This document shows, in pieces, positions 24,873 through 33,457 of a stretch of 64,000 nt of DNA. The notes below the pieces were generated by a model that ran no database searches, was not told where the DNA came from, and saw nothing but the letters and a program-made list of their open reading frames with translations. The DNA comes from Neisseria mucosa (GTDB lineage Bacteria > Pseudomonadota > Gammaproteobacteria > Burkholderiales > Neisseriaceae), in contig CP028150.1 of assembly GCA_003028315.1 (NCBI GenBank), positions 868,001 through 932,000 of the forward strand, read 5' to 3'. The position numbers and the translations under genes were made by a program. Each line of letters starts with the position of its first letter. Position 1 is the stretch's first letter.

Positions 24873-27440
24873 ATGACTGCCCGCCAATCCTACCACCTCA
24901 CCTTCTCCCGATTCTCCCCGTCCCTCTCCGTTAAATCCTTCACCGCCTCCGAAGCCGCCAACACCGCCTACCACGTTGAAATCACCGCCACTTCCACCGA
25001 TTCCTTCCTGCCGCTGTCTTCCTACCTCAATCAGCGCGCTGCATTTGAAATCCGTCCGCAGGAGGCCGTATTGTCCGAAGTAGTCAGTGCATTTGGGTCT
25101 GCTTCGGACGAATCTCCGGCGAAACAATGGCAGGGCATCGTGACTTCGTGTGAGAAGCTGTCCGTCTCCAAGGATGAAACCGTTTACCGCTTTGTTTTAG
25201 AGCCGCGTTTCGCGGCTTTAAAACATTTCCAATCCTCCCGACTGTTTCAAAATCAAACCGTCCCCGACATCGTTGCCGCCGTCTTTAAGCATCACGGCTT
25301 CTCCGGTGTCGACTACCGTTTCCAAAAAAGCCGCAGCTACACCGTCCGCGAGTATGTGACCCAGTATCTCGAAAGCGACTTTGCCTTTATCAACCGTCTG
25401 TGTGAGGAAGAAGGCATTTGGTATGCCTTCGAACAGCATGAACAACATGGCGACGTGGTCGTCTTCGGCGACAGTCCCGAACACTACTTCCGCGACCCAA
25501 GCCTGCCCGTTTCCTACCGACCCCATGCCGGGCTGGAAAGCGTCGGTACCGAAGCGCTGTTCAACTTAAGCATCCGCCACAACCCCATCGTCGAAGGCAT
25601 ACGCAGTGCCGACTACAACTACCGCACTGCCGATACCGACCTCTTCGCCGAAACCGACAACAAACAATCCGAAGAATCTGCCGACAATACTGTCTTATTG
25701 GGCAAACAGCAAAACTGGGGCCTTCATCCCAAAACCCCCGACGAAGCCAAAGTTCAGACGATCCTGCTGAACGAAGCCGTCCTCTGCCGCCAAACCGTCG
25801 CCAACGGCAGCGGCAACGTCGTCTCCATGGCACCGATGAAAGTATTCCAAACCGATACCGCCTTCCCCGAAGCCCCCGACGGCTGGCTGGTACTCGGCAT
25901 GGAACACAGCGGCAGCCGCGATACCGCTTACAGCCACACCTTTACCGCCGTTCCCGCCCAACTCGCCTTCCGTCCCGAACGTACCACCCCGCGCCCCCAT
26001 ATCGCCGGCACACTGCCCGCACGGGTAACCGCAGCAGAGAACTGCACCTACGCCTACATCGACGACATGGGACGCTACCGCGTCAAATTACCGTTTGACT
26101 TGGACGAATGGAGTCCCGGCGGCGAAAGCCGTCCCGTCCGACTGGCCAAACCGTATGCCGGTCCCGAATACGGCATCCACTTCCCATTACACGAAGGCAC
26201 CGAAGTGATGCTGTCCTTCGTACAGGGTAATCCCGACCGTCCGTATATCTCCGGCGTCATGCACGACAGCGCCCATCCCGACCACATTCCTGCCGATTGG
26301 AACACAAGGAACGTCATCCGTACCTGGGCGAACAACAAACTCAGGATGGAAGACCAAAAAGGTCAGGAGCACATCAAACTCGCCACCGACTACCAAAAAT
26401 CCCAACTCAACCTCGGCCATATCGTCGACTCAAACCGCAACAAACGCGGGGAAAACGGCGAAGGCTTCGAACTCAGAACCGACGGCTGGGGTGCCGTACG
26501 GGCGGGCAAAGGCATACTCGTCAGCGCACAAAACCAAGACGCCAACGGCAAAGTGCTGGATATGGACGATGCCATTGCACAGATCGAACAGGCGCTCTCC
26601 CTGGCCAAAAGCCTGAACAAAGCCGCCCAAACCGCCAACAACCACCACACCGATGAAGAAACCCAAAGGGGTCGTCTGAAAGACGCCCTCAAAGACCTGA
26701 AAGAGGCCGGTTTGATCCAAACCGCCCCTGCCGGCATCGCCACCGCAACCCAACAAAGCCAACTGCATACCGCCAATGAAAACATTCACCTCGTCAGCGG
26801 CAACCATACCGACATCACCGCCGGCCAAAGCCTGACCGCCCATGCGGCCGAGAGCCTCAACCTGTTTGCCCAAAGCAGCGGTATCAAGATGCAGGCCAAT
26901 CAGGGGGCAGTCACTGTACAGGCACAGAATGACGAGTTGCAGCTGAACGCGCTGAAAGACGCAATGTTAACCAGTAGCGCGGGGAAGATCACTATTGCGG
27001 CTAAGGAAGAGATTCTGATCACCTGCAAAGGGGCTTATATCAAGCTGAGTAACGGGGAAATTGAGATCGGGAGTCCGAAGGTGGTAAGGGTGAGGGCGCC
27101 GTTGGAGGTGACGGGGGCGGAAATGCTTCGGCATCCTCTTCCCCGTTTCATCAAAAATAAGGGGGTGGATGTGTATTACCACTACGATGACTTGATGCCC
27201 GTAGTTAATGCTCCATTTGAAGCTTACTTTGAAGATGGAACAATTATTTCTGGAATATTGGATGAAAACGGATACGCCCACATCGAAGATGCTCCCGAAG
27301 GTAGATTCCACGTTTTATTTGGTGAGGACCCGAGAGAATGGATTTATAAAGAACCTGAAGAAAAACGGGTTGAATCCCGTTATACAGAAGAGGAAATACA
27401 GTTGTTTTGGTTGCAAGAAAATAATAAAGGAAAAGAATGA
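24873..27440 (+). CDS. vgrG: VgrG/TssI spike protein with transthyretin-like tail (vgrG3)
   Basis: About 855 residues from ATG 24873. It has the same gp27, OB-fold and DUF2345 order as vgrG2, and long stretches (for example about 26164-26820 against 20640-21296) are identical in DNA. After VRVRAPLEVTGAEM the tail is new: DVYYHYDDLMPVVNAPFEAY, DGTIISGILDENGYAHIED and APEGRFHVLFGEDP, a transthyretin-like beta-sandwich of the sort that binds cargo in other VgrG proteins. The final 35 residues are charged. Its stop overlaps the start of the PoNe-like effector. The region upstream of the start matches that of vgrG2, so the whole block was duplicated or converted. Confidence 0.95.
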   Translation: MTARQSYHLTFSRFSPSLSVKSFTASEAANTAYHVEITATSTDSFLPLSSYLNQRAAFEIRPQEAVLSEVVSAFGSASDESPAKQWQGIVTSCEKLSVSKDETVYRFVLEPRFAALKHFQSSRLFQNQTVPDIVAAVFKHHGFSGVDYRFQKSRSYTVREYVTQYLESDFAFINRLCEEEGIWYAFEQHEQHGDVVVFGDSPEHYFRDPSLPVSYRPHAGLESVGTEALFNLSIRHNPIVEGIRSADYNYRTADTDLFAETDNKQSEESADNTVLLGKQQNWGLHPKTPDEAKVQTILLNEAVLCRQTVANGSGNVVSMAPMKVFQTDTAFPEAPDGWLVLGMEHSGSRDTAYSHTFTAVPAQLAFRPERTTPRPHIAGTLPARVTAAENCTYAYIDDMGRYRVKLPFDLDEWSPGGESRPVRLAKPYAGPEYGIHFPLHEGTEVMLSFVQGNPDRPYISGVMHDSAHPDHIPADWNTRNVIRTWANNKLRMEDQKGQEHIKLATDYQKSQLNLGHIVDSNRNKRGENGEGFELRTDGWGAVRAGKGILVSAQNQDANGKVLDMDDAIAQIEQALSLAKSLNKAAQTANNHHTDEETQRGRLKDALKDLKEAGLIQTAPAGIATATQQSQLHTANENIHLVSGNHTDITAGQSLTAHAAESLNLFAQSSGIKMQANQGAVTVQAQNDELQLNALKDAMLTSSAGKITIAAKEEILITCKGAYIKLSNGEIEIGSPKVVRVRAPLEVTGAEMLRHPLPRFIKNKGVDVYYHYDDLMPVVNAPFEAYFEDGTIISGILDENGYAHIEDAPEGRFHVLFGEDPREWIYKEPEEKRVESRYTEEEIQLFWLQENNKGKE

Positions 27441-29104
27441 TGGCTATACCTTCATCTCAAGATATGATTGATTTTTTAAAGACGCTAATTTTAGGTGAGT
27501 TTCAGGATAATAAACAACAAAGCTCCATTGCTATTTTATTGAGGGGTCTTATTGGAGTTATTCCAGGCGTAGATCAGGTTTTGGATGCACAAGATACCAT
27601 TGCCTTAATTGTTCGCTTTAACCAAAAGAACTGGCAGTTGAGCCAAGATGATTATGCTGATTTGGCATTTACTGCCTTTGGTTGGATACCCGAATTAGGT
27701 AGTGTATTTAAAGGAGTGCTCAAACCAATCTGGAAACAAAGCAAGGGTAACAAAGGCGTACAAAATGGCATTAGAATGCTAGAAAACGCATTAAAGGGAA
27801 AACAAGGGGCAGTCATAAGCAAAATACGTTCCTATGTCAGAAACACGGCACAATGGACACAATGGGCGAACATTGCCATTACAGAATGTAATATCCGCCT
27901 GACTGCCTATATTGAAATGTTACAAATCATATCGCGAGGACATATAAACTTTAAACCCGTTGCTGACTGGAAATGGACGCATACCCAATTTAACTTTCCT
28001 GCCTGGCTGATTAAAATGGCGCGGGAACAAATTGCTCCTGCACAAAAACTAAAACAAATATTAGCCAAAGCCATAACAGAAGGCGTAGAGAGCATTAGAT
28101 ATTTTTTGGAAACCCTTTTGGGTGAACATGCCAATCTCGTTATGGCTGCCGTCAATGGTGCGGCAAACCATACAAACCATAATAAAAACGGCCGTCCTCA
28201 TGCTGTTCATAATGCCAATCAACAAGTGGGTAACAAACGCAAACACAGTGAGAAAAATACCTCGTCTACGCAATCGAAAGAAACTTCTAATTCGAAACCA
28301 TATAAAAACGACAATGTTCGCCACGACCGTCATCCCAAAATGACCAAAGGGCAGAATGATGATAAGCTCGTCCAAAATACCGCTACTAATTCCGGCAGGA
28401 GGGCTGTAGCGGTGCAGAAGACTAAAGGTGCTGTAGAGCAGATAAGTAACAAAATCACAGGTCTTATTGGCGAACATATGGCAGACTACTGGATGCTGGA
28501 ACAAGTCGGTGGTAAAGCGCGGCACGATCATGGAGGGACGGCAGAGGGAAGCTGCTATAAAATGAATTTCGGCGGCAGGCTCTACCAGCTTCACCAACCT
28601 TCGGCAAACCCTAAAGGAATTGATTCCCTGTGGAAGGTCAACGGCAAAATCGGCGGTAAGCCGTACTGTATTTTAGAAGCAAAGGCAAGCGCTACCGCCC
28701 TTACACGTCCGCTTGGTAAATTGCTGACTGATGGTCGGGATAAAACAGAGCGGCGAACACAGAATAATCAGCATCAGGTGCAGATGAGCCATACGTGGTG
28801 TGAAAGTAGATTAAGAAATTTGGGATTAAATCTTCAAGTAAGAACGGATTATTCCCGCCGAGTCGTCTTCTTTGGTATTAATGACATTGCCACCCATACT
28901 AAAGCATATGCCAAAATCGTGGAAGCAGTCGCACAACCCGAAAAAAGACAGTACTTGCCCCGTATCATGATGGAGCATACTGAACACAAACCTGGTCGTA
29001 TTTTTACGGATGAAGATATTGAGGTATGGGTAAAAAGGAGGATAGGTGAAAAGAGAACAGAATCTTCCAACAAGGTTGGCAGAAGGAAAAAACAGAAACC
29101 GTAA
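27437..29104 (+). CDS. T6SS effector with PoNe-like PD-(D/E)XK DNase domain
   Basis: 555 residues, start overlapping the vgrG3 stop (ATG 27437 or 27440). The N-terminal 130 residues contain a hydrophobic helical region (LLRGLIGVIPGVDQVLDAQD, about 34-53; FTAFGWIPELGSVFKG, about 78) shared in character with the Ntox15 effector downstream. A basic Asn/Lys/His-rich linker (245-330) follows. The nuclease domain (about 335-500) has GEHMADYWM (Glu346), GIDSLWK (Asp396), CILEAKAS (Glu414, Lys416) and QVQMSHTW, the layout of the PoNe DNase family. The next gene is a PoNi-like immunity protein, which supports the call. It is expected to degrade DNA in the target cytosol. Confidence 0.85.
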   Translation: MMAIPSSQDMIDFLKTLILGEFQDNKQQSSIAILLRGLIGVIPGVDQVLDAQDTIALIVRFNQKNWQLSQDDYADLAFTAFGWIPELGSVFKGVLKPIWKQSKGNKGVQNGIRMLENALKGKQGAVISKIRSYVRNTAQWTQWANIAITECNIRLTAYIEMLQIISRGHINFKPVADWKWTHTQFNFPAWLIKMAREQIAPAQKLKQILAKAITEGVESIRYFLETLLGEHANLVMAAVNGAANHTNHNKNGRPHAVHNANQQVGNKRKHSEKNTSSTQSKETSNSKPYKNDNVRHDRHPKMTKGQNDDKLVQNTATNSGRRAVAVQKTKGAVEQISNKITGLIGEHMADYWMLEQVGGKARHDHGGTAEGSCYKMNFGGRLYQLHQPSANPKGIDSLWKVNGKIGGKPYCILEAKASATALTRPLGKLLTDGRDKTERRTQNNQHQVQMSHTWCESRLRNLGLNLQVRTDYSRRVVFFGINDIATHTKAYAKIVEAVAQPEKRQYLPRIMMEHTEHKPGRIFTDEDIEVWVKRRIGEKRTESSNKVGRRKKQKP

Positions 29105-29134
29105 TTGATTAATTGACTATTATATGAGTATAAA

Positions 29135-30229
29135 ATGAACGAGACCGAACAAATCCCTTTTAACAAGAAACGTAGGCAGCATTTTTTGACTGAGGAAAGA
29201 TTTAGTAAATTTAATAATTATTTTCTGGAAGCTATTCCTGAATATAATAAATGGAAACTCTCAGATGATTTGGCATTACGATTTTTATCTAGACAACAAG
29301 CAGAAACCTACTGGGATTATTTGAAAATCATATATACCGCAGGTAAACCGATAGAGGATTTAATTCCTGTTCTAGAAAAATTTTTAGCTTCAGAGGAAGA
29401 GATAACTAAATTCTGGCAGCAAAATAAAACTAAATTAAACGATGTCGGCTACTACACAAGCCCGATGCTGTGGTGTGACGTTGAGCATTACCTTAAAACT
29501 CTGCACCTCATTGCGCTGTGCTACCTCCTGCAACGCGAAGACTTGCTCCCACGTCTTCTTGAAGTCATCCTTGCCAATGCTGAAGATGATTTAGAACCTG
29601 ATACTACTATTGAAGACTTTTTGGACTACCATTTTAAAAATCGTCCTGATCCGGATTACGTCCAAATGGGCAAACACGCCATTTTATTCGGTGAAGCTAT
29701 GCGTGGCGAAACCAAAGAAGAACAGTTAGAAGAACTCAACGCGTATCTCAAAGACTGGTATCACGAAATGGTCGGCATGAGTGACCTTGAATACCAGACC
29801 CATCTTGACCCCGAGCAGAACGGATTTTGCGGTTACTGGGCTTTCGAAGCCGCTGCCATCGCTTATCTTGATGATTTGGATGATACCGAATTGCGCCAAT
29901 ATCCCTATTACCCCAAAGATATGGTGGATTGGGCTCGGGAGCAGAAACTCAAACACGAGCAGGATCAAGATCGAAGCGGCAACTTGCCTCTGCTCCTCAA
30001 CGCAGGTACACCCGCCCCGTTTTCAGGCAGATACGGTACCGACAACTTCATCGGGCATGAGATCCAAATCAATCAGGGAGAGCTTCTGCCTGCCGGACAA
30101 GTCAGTGCGAAGAGAGATGAGAACGGTAATCCTATTTTTCGGGAAGATACCGTTTGGAGATTGCTCAAACGCGAAGACAAAGGCAAAGTCCGTTTCAGCG
30201 AAAAAGAGGTGAAAGAGCTTCAAAAGTAA
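29135..30229 (+). CDS. PoNi / Imm71-72-like immunity protein
   Basis: A 364-residue acidic cytosolic protein, 30 bases after the PoNe-like effector. It is mostly helical. FCGYWAFEAAAIAYLDDLDD (about 230-249) and YPKDMVDWAREQK recall DUF1911, the PoNe-immunity fold. A C-terminal section (about 285-355; FSGRYGTDNFIGHEIQ, GELLPAGQ, DTVWRLLKRED) resembles the tail of Imm71/Imm72 proteins. The exact family is uncertain between these. It should bind and block the neighbouring DNase. An uptake-sequence terminator follows. Confidence 0.8.
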   Translation: MNETEQIPFNKKRRQHFLTEERFSKFNNYFLEAIPEYNKWKLSDDLALRFLSRQQAETYWDYLKIIYTAGKPIEDLIPVLEKFLASEEEITKFWQQNKTKLNDVGYYTSPMLWCDVEHYLKTLHLIALCYLLQREDLLPRLLEVILANAEDDLEPDTTIEDFLDYHFKNRPDPDYVQMGKHAILFGEAMRGETKEEQLEELNAYLKDWYHEMVGMSDLEYQTHLDPEQNGFCGYWAFEAAAIAYLDDLDDTELRQYPYYPKDMVDWAREQKLKHEQDQDRSGNLPLLLNAGTPAPFSGRYGTDNFIGHEIQINQGELLPAGQVSAKRDENGNPIFREDTVWRLLKREDKGKVRFSEKEVKELQK

Positions 30230-30244
30230 AATAGAAACGATAAC

Positions 30245-30283
30245 AAGGTCGTCTGAAATCATATCGGGTTTTCAGACGACCTT
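30245..30283. terminator. Inverted uptake-sequence pair after the PoNi-like gene
   Basis: AAGGTCGTCTGAAA and TTTTCAGACGACCTT form a stem directly before the IS1655 end. It uses the GTC dialect. Confidence 0.8.
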
Positions 30284-31357
30284 GGATTCGGATTTCAAGT
30301 GCAACACTAGGGTACCAGTGGTTGGAACAGATTTAAGAATAAAACACTTGGCGTTTCGTAGCCAAGTGTTTTTCTCGGCCGGTGGTTCAACTCATCTTGA
30401 ACCCTGCGTATCTCCCGATTGCTGATGTTTCGGAAATCGGTTTGTTTGGGGAAATATTGCCGGATGAGTCCATTGGTGTTCTCATTCAGCCCTTTCTCCC
30501 AAGAATGGTAAGGGCGGCAAAAATAGGTTTCCGCCTTCAATGCTTTGGCTATTTTGGTGTGTTGGTAGAACTCTTTGCCGTTATCCATGGTAATGGTGTG
30601 GACTCTGGCTTTATATGCCTTTAATACCCTAATGGCCGCCCGGGCAGTGTCTTCGGCTTTTAAGTTCTTTAATTTGCAGATGATGGTGTAGCGGGTAGTG
30701 CGTTCGACCAAGGTCAATAACGCGCTTTTCTGATTTTTGTCGACGATGGTGTCGGCCTCCCAATCGCCGATGCGGGTTTTCCGGTCGACGATAGCAGGTC
30801 GGTTTTCTATGCCGACGCGGTCGGGCACTTTGCCTCTGGTCCATGTGCTGCCGTAGCGTTTGCGGTAGGGTTTGCTGCATATTCTGAGATGTTGCCACAA
30901 AGTGCCGCCGTTGCTTTTGTCTTGGCGGAGGTAGCGGTAAACGGTGCTGTGATGGAGTGTGATCCCGTGGTGTTTATGCAGGTAGGCGCATACTTGTTCG
31001 GGACTGAGTTTGCGGCGGATAAGGGTGTCGATGTGTTGAACCAGCTGCGAATCGAGCTTATAGGGTTTTCGCCGGTGCTGTTTGGTCAGCCGGCTTTGCT
31101 TCTGTGCTTTTTCGGCGCTGTATTGCTGTCTTTGGATGCAGTGCCGCTTGATTTCTCGGCTGATGGTGCTTTTGTGGCGGTTAAGCTGTTTGGCGATTTC
31201 GGCGATGGTGCAGTGGCGGGACAGGTATTGGATATGGTATCGTTCGTCTTGGGTCAGTTGTGTGTAGCTCATGGCAATCTTTCTTGCAGGAAAGGCCGTA
31301 TGCTACCGCATACTGGCCTTTTTCTGTTATGGAAAGTTGCACTTCAAATGCGAATCC
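30284..31357 (-). mobile_element. IS1655-like insertion sequence (IS30 family)
   Basis: GGATTCGGATTTCAAGTGC at 30284 and the complement of GCACTTCAAATGCGAATCC ending at 31357 form imperfect inverted repeats around a complete transposase. CGACCTT appears near both outer edges, but no clean target duplication can be set. It sits exactly where the 5' part of an rhs gene should be. Confidence 0.85.
30307..31272 (-). CDS. IS30-family transposase (IS1655-like)
   Basis: A 321-residue transposase. The N-terminal helix-turn-helix is YTQLTQDERYHIQYLSRH then IAKQLNRHKSTISREIKRH. The integrase core has IGDWEADTIVDKN (catalytic Asp), TITMDNGKEFYQH (Asp) and SWEKGLNENTNGLIRQYFPK (Glu). Length and motifs are normal for IS1655, a common neisserial IS30 element. 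It appears intact and possibly mobile. Confidence 0.93.
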   Translation of the reverse strand: MSYTQLTQDERYHIQYLSRHCTIAEIAKQLNRHKSTISREIKRHCIQRQQYSAEKAQKQSRLTKQHRRKPYKLDSQLVQHIDTLIRRKLSPEQVCAYLHKHHGITLHHSTVYRYLRQDKSNGGTLWQHLRICSKPYRKRYGSTWTRGKVPDRVGIENRPAIVDRKTRIGDWEADTIVDKNQKSALLTLVERTTRYTIICKLKNLKAEDTARAAIRVLKAYKARVHTITMDNGKEFYQHTKIAKALKAETYFCRPYHSWEKGLNENTNGLIRQYFPKQTDFRNISNREIRRVQDELNHRPRKTLGYETPSVLFLNLFQPLVP

Positions 31358-32831
31358 GCCGACCTTTTGCATAATACACAAGAGTAGCCGCCACCAATAC
31401 TTCTACGACAAACTCGGCAACCTCATCAGGGAATACCGTCACGACAGCCTGGACGGCACAGCCCGAAGCCACGTCTGGCATCACCGCTATGACGCATTGG
31501 GCAACCGTACCGAAACCATCCGTCCCGACGGGCAGCGTATCGGTTATCTCCACTATGGCAGCGGCCACCTGCACGGCATTACCCTCAACCATAATGAAAT
31601 AGCAGCCTTCGAACGCGACAAACTACATCGCGAAACTGAACGCTCTCTTGGAAAGCATATCCGCCAAGAAACACAATACGACCCCATGGGCAGAATCCTG
31701 CAGCAAATCCACAACCGCAGCCGGCGCGAATACGGCTACATAGAAAACCGTAATGGCAGCACCGAATACCGTTACGACCCCTTGGGCAGGCGTACCGCCA
31801 AAATCCGCAACGGAGAAACCACCGTCTACCACTGGCAGGAAGACACCCTTGCCATCGAAAGCACAAACGGACAAAACACCCATTACCTGTTCGAACCCGG
31901 TACGTTCGAACCGCTGGCGCAATTTCAGACGACCGAAACTATAGGCATAGAGCGGGAAGACAAACCCGCCGAGCCGTACGGCTACGACCCCGAAACCGAT
32001 CCGCTGCTGAAAATCCCACCCGAACCCCAAGGGCAGTCCGAAGCGCAGCCCGAATTGGTTTATTACCAACTCGACCATCTCGGCACGCCGATTGCCGCGC
32101 ACAATGCAAAAGGCGAAGCCGTATGGACGGCCGAATACGAAGCATGGGGCAGAATCCGTAACGAAACCGTTTCAGACGGCCTCAAAGCCAACATTCCGTT
32201 CCGCTTCCAAGGACAGTATTACGACGAAGAAAGCGGGTTGCACTACAACCGTTTCCGCTATTACGACCCTGAAATCGGGCGGTTTGTGAGTCAGGATCCG
32301 ATTGGGTTGATGGGTGGGATAAATGTTTATATTTATGCTCCTAATCCAATAGAATGGGTTGATCCATTTGGATTGGCATCAAAATCTAGTTTTGCAGTTC
32401 GACATGGTCCTAGTGCTCCACAAAAAATAAATGGTAAATTCCCTATAAATTCATGTTTTGCAGGTAAAACTATGACCATGAAAGATGTTAATCAAAATAT
32501 TTTAAAAAAATACCCAGGATTATCATCAAAATATCAACATGGGGTTCCTTTTAATATGATGGGATTCCCAGATTTTTCCAGATATGCAATAAGAACAGTT
32601 AATTTACCCGGAGGGTTTATTTCAGATAGTAAAGATTTTAGTCAAGCAAATAGAATAGCATTTGGCAATAGTAATAATTATAAGGATAAAGGAAATATGA
32701 TAATAGATGGCAAGAGATACATTTGGCATCATACAGAAAAAAATGGAAAAATTCAGTTGATTCCATATGATCTCCATGATGCAATTAAACATACTGGTGG
32801 TGCTGCGGTATGTGGAACAAGAAAACGTTAA
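31329..32831 (+). CDS. Rhs C-terminal fragment with WHH-type nuclease tip (cassette 1)
   Basis: YD repeats of an Rhs shell begin at about 31390 (HQYFYDKLGNLIREY, LHRETERSLGKHIRQ, STEYRYDPLGRRTAKI) and lead to the core RFRYYDPEIGRFVSQDPIGL and WVDPFGLA, the autocleavage region. The 5' part of rhs is missing; an in-frame ATG (31329) inside the IS1655 end can open the frame. The tip (about 150 residues) ends with RYIWHHTEKNGKIQLIPYD and HDAIKHTGG, the WHH HNH/endonuclease VII family. A SUKH immunity gene follows. Whether the fragment is translated is unknown. Confidence 0.85.
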   Translation: MESCTSNANPPTFCIIHKSSRHQYFYDKLGNLIREYRHDSLDGTARSHVWHHRYDALGNRTETIRPDGQRIGYLHYGSGHLHGITLNHNEIAAFERDKLHRETERSLGKHIRQETQYDPMGRILQQIHNRSRREYGYIENRNGSTEYRYDPLGRRTAKIRNGETTVYHWQEDTLAIESTNGQNTHYLFEPGTFEPLAQFQTTETIGIEREDKPAEPYGYDPETDPLLKIPPEPQGQSEAQPELVYYQLDHLGTPIAAHNAKGEAVWTAEYEAWGRIRNETVSDGLKANIPFRFQGQYYDEESGLHYNRFRYYDPEIGRFVSQDPIGLMGGINVYIYAPNPIEWVDPFGLASKSSFAVRHGPSAPQKINGKFPINSCFAGKTMTMKDVNQNILKKYPGLSSKYQHGVPFNMMGFPDFSRYAIRTVNLPGGFISDSKDFSQANRIAFGNSNNYKDKGNMIIDGKRYIWHHTEKNGKIQLIPYDLHDAIKHTGGAAVCGTRKR

Positions 32832-32852
32832 TATTAATTTATGGAGTATAAA

Positions 32853-33386
32853 ATGGTTGAAATTTTAAAATTTGGTAAGTCAGAAGAAGAAATTAAAGAT
32901 TTAGAGAGCAATGAAGGTCAGTTAAGTAAGAAAGCTATCAAAAGGTATCTATTTTTAAATGCCCATCAAACAGCTTCATGTGATGATATTTTAAAATTTG
33001 AAAATGAGCATAATTTATTATTACCAGATGAATATAAGGAATTTTTAGAAAAACATAATGGAGGAATACCAAATAATAGTTGTTTTTTAGATGGTAGGGT
33101 TTTAAATTTCTTTTTTGGATTGTTTAATAATCCTAAATTAGAAGAATCTATTGAGTGGCATTTAAATATGTACAATGATAGATATCCATCATCAATGTTA
33201 CCTATTGCATCTGCAGGAGGTGGAGATTTAATTTTAATTGGCATAAAAGACGAGTATATGTCTAAAATATTTTACTGGTTTCATGATTTTGAGGCAGAGG
33301 AAAGTGGAATTCAATATTTTGAAAATATTGAATGCGTTTCAAATAATTTAAACGATTTTTTGAGTATGCTTACATCTGAATGCTAA
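32853..33386 (+). CDS. SMI1/KNR4 (SUKH) immunity protein
   Basis: 177 residues from ATG 32853 (GGAG at 32842-32845; an upstream ATG at 32841 leaves no room for it). ILKFENEHNLLLPDEYKEFL, HNGGIPNN, MLPIASAGGGDLILIGI and KIFYWFHDFEAEE are SUKH features. SUKH proteins are frequent immunity partners of HNH-type nuclease toxins, which fits the WHH tip just upstream. It is A/T-rich, as the other immunity genes in this array are. Confidence 0.85.
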   Translation: MVEILKFGKSEEEIKDLESNEGQLSKKAIKRYLFLNAHQTASCDDILKFENEHNLLLPDEYKEFLEKHNGGIPNNSCFLDGRVLNFFFGLFNNPKLEESIEWHLNMYNDRYPSSMLPIASAGGGDLILIGIKDEYMSKIFYWFHDFEAEESGIQYFENIECVSNNLNDFLSMLTSEC

Positions 33387-33457
33387 TTGTTTTCTTAATA
33401 TAAGAATACTAAAATTCTTTCATTGATATTTGGAATGGCTTGAATTAACTCATTAAA

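Noticed and set aside
31344..32145. Antisense frames across the Rhs cores.
   Set aside because: They repeat in each cassette as shadows of the conserved rhs frame, with no independent signal.
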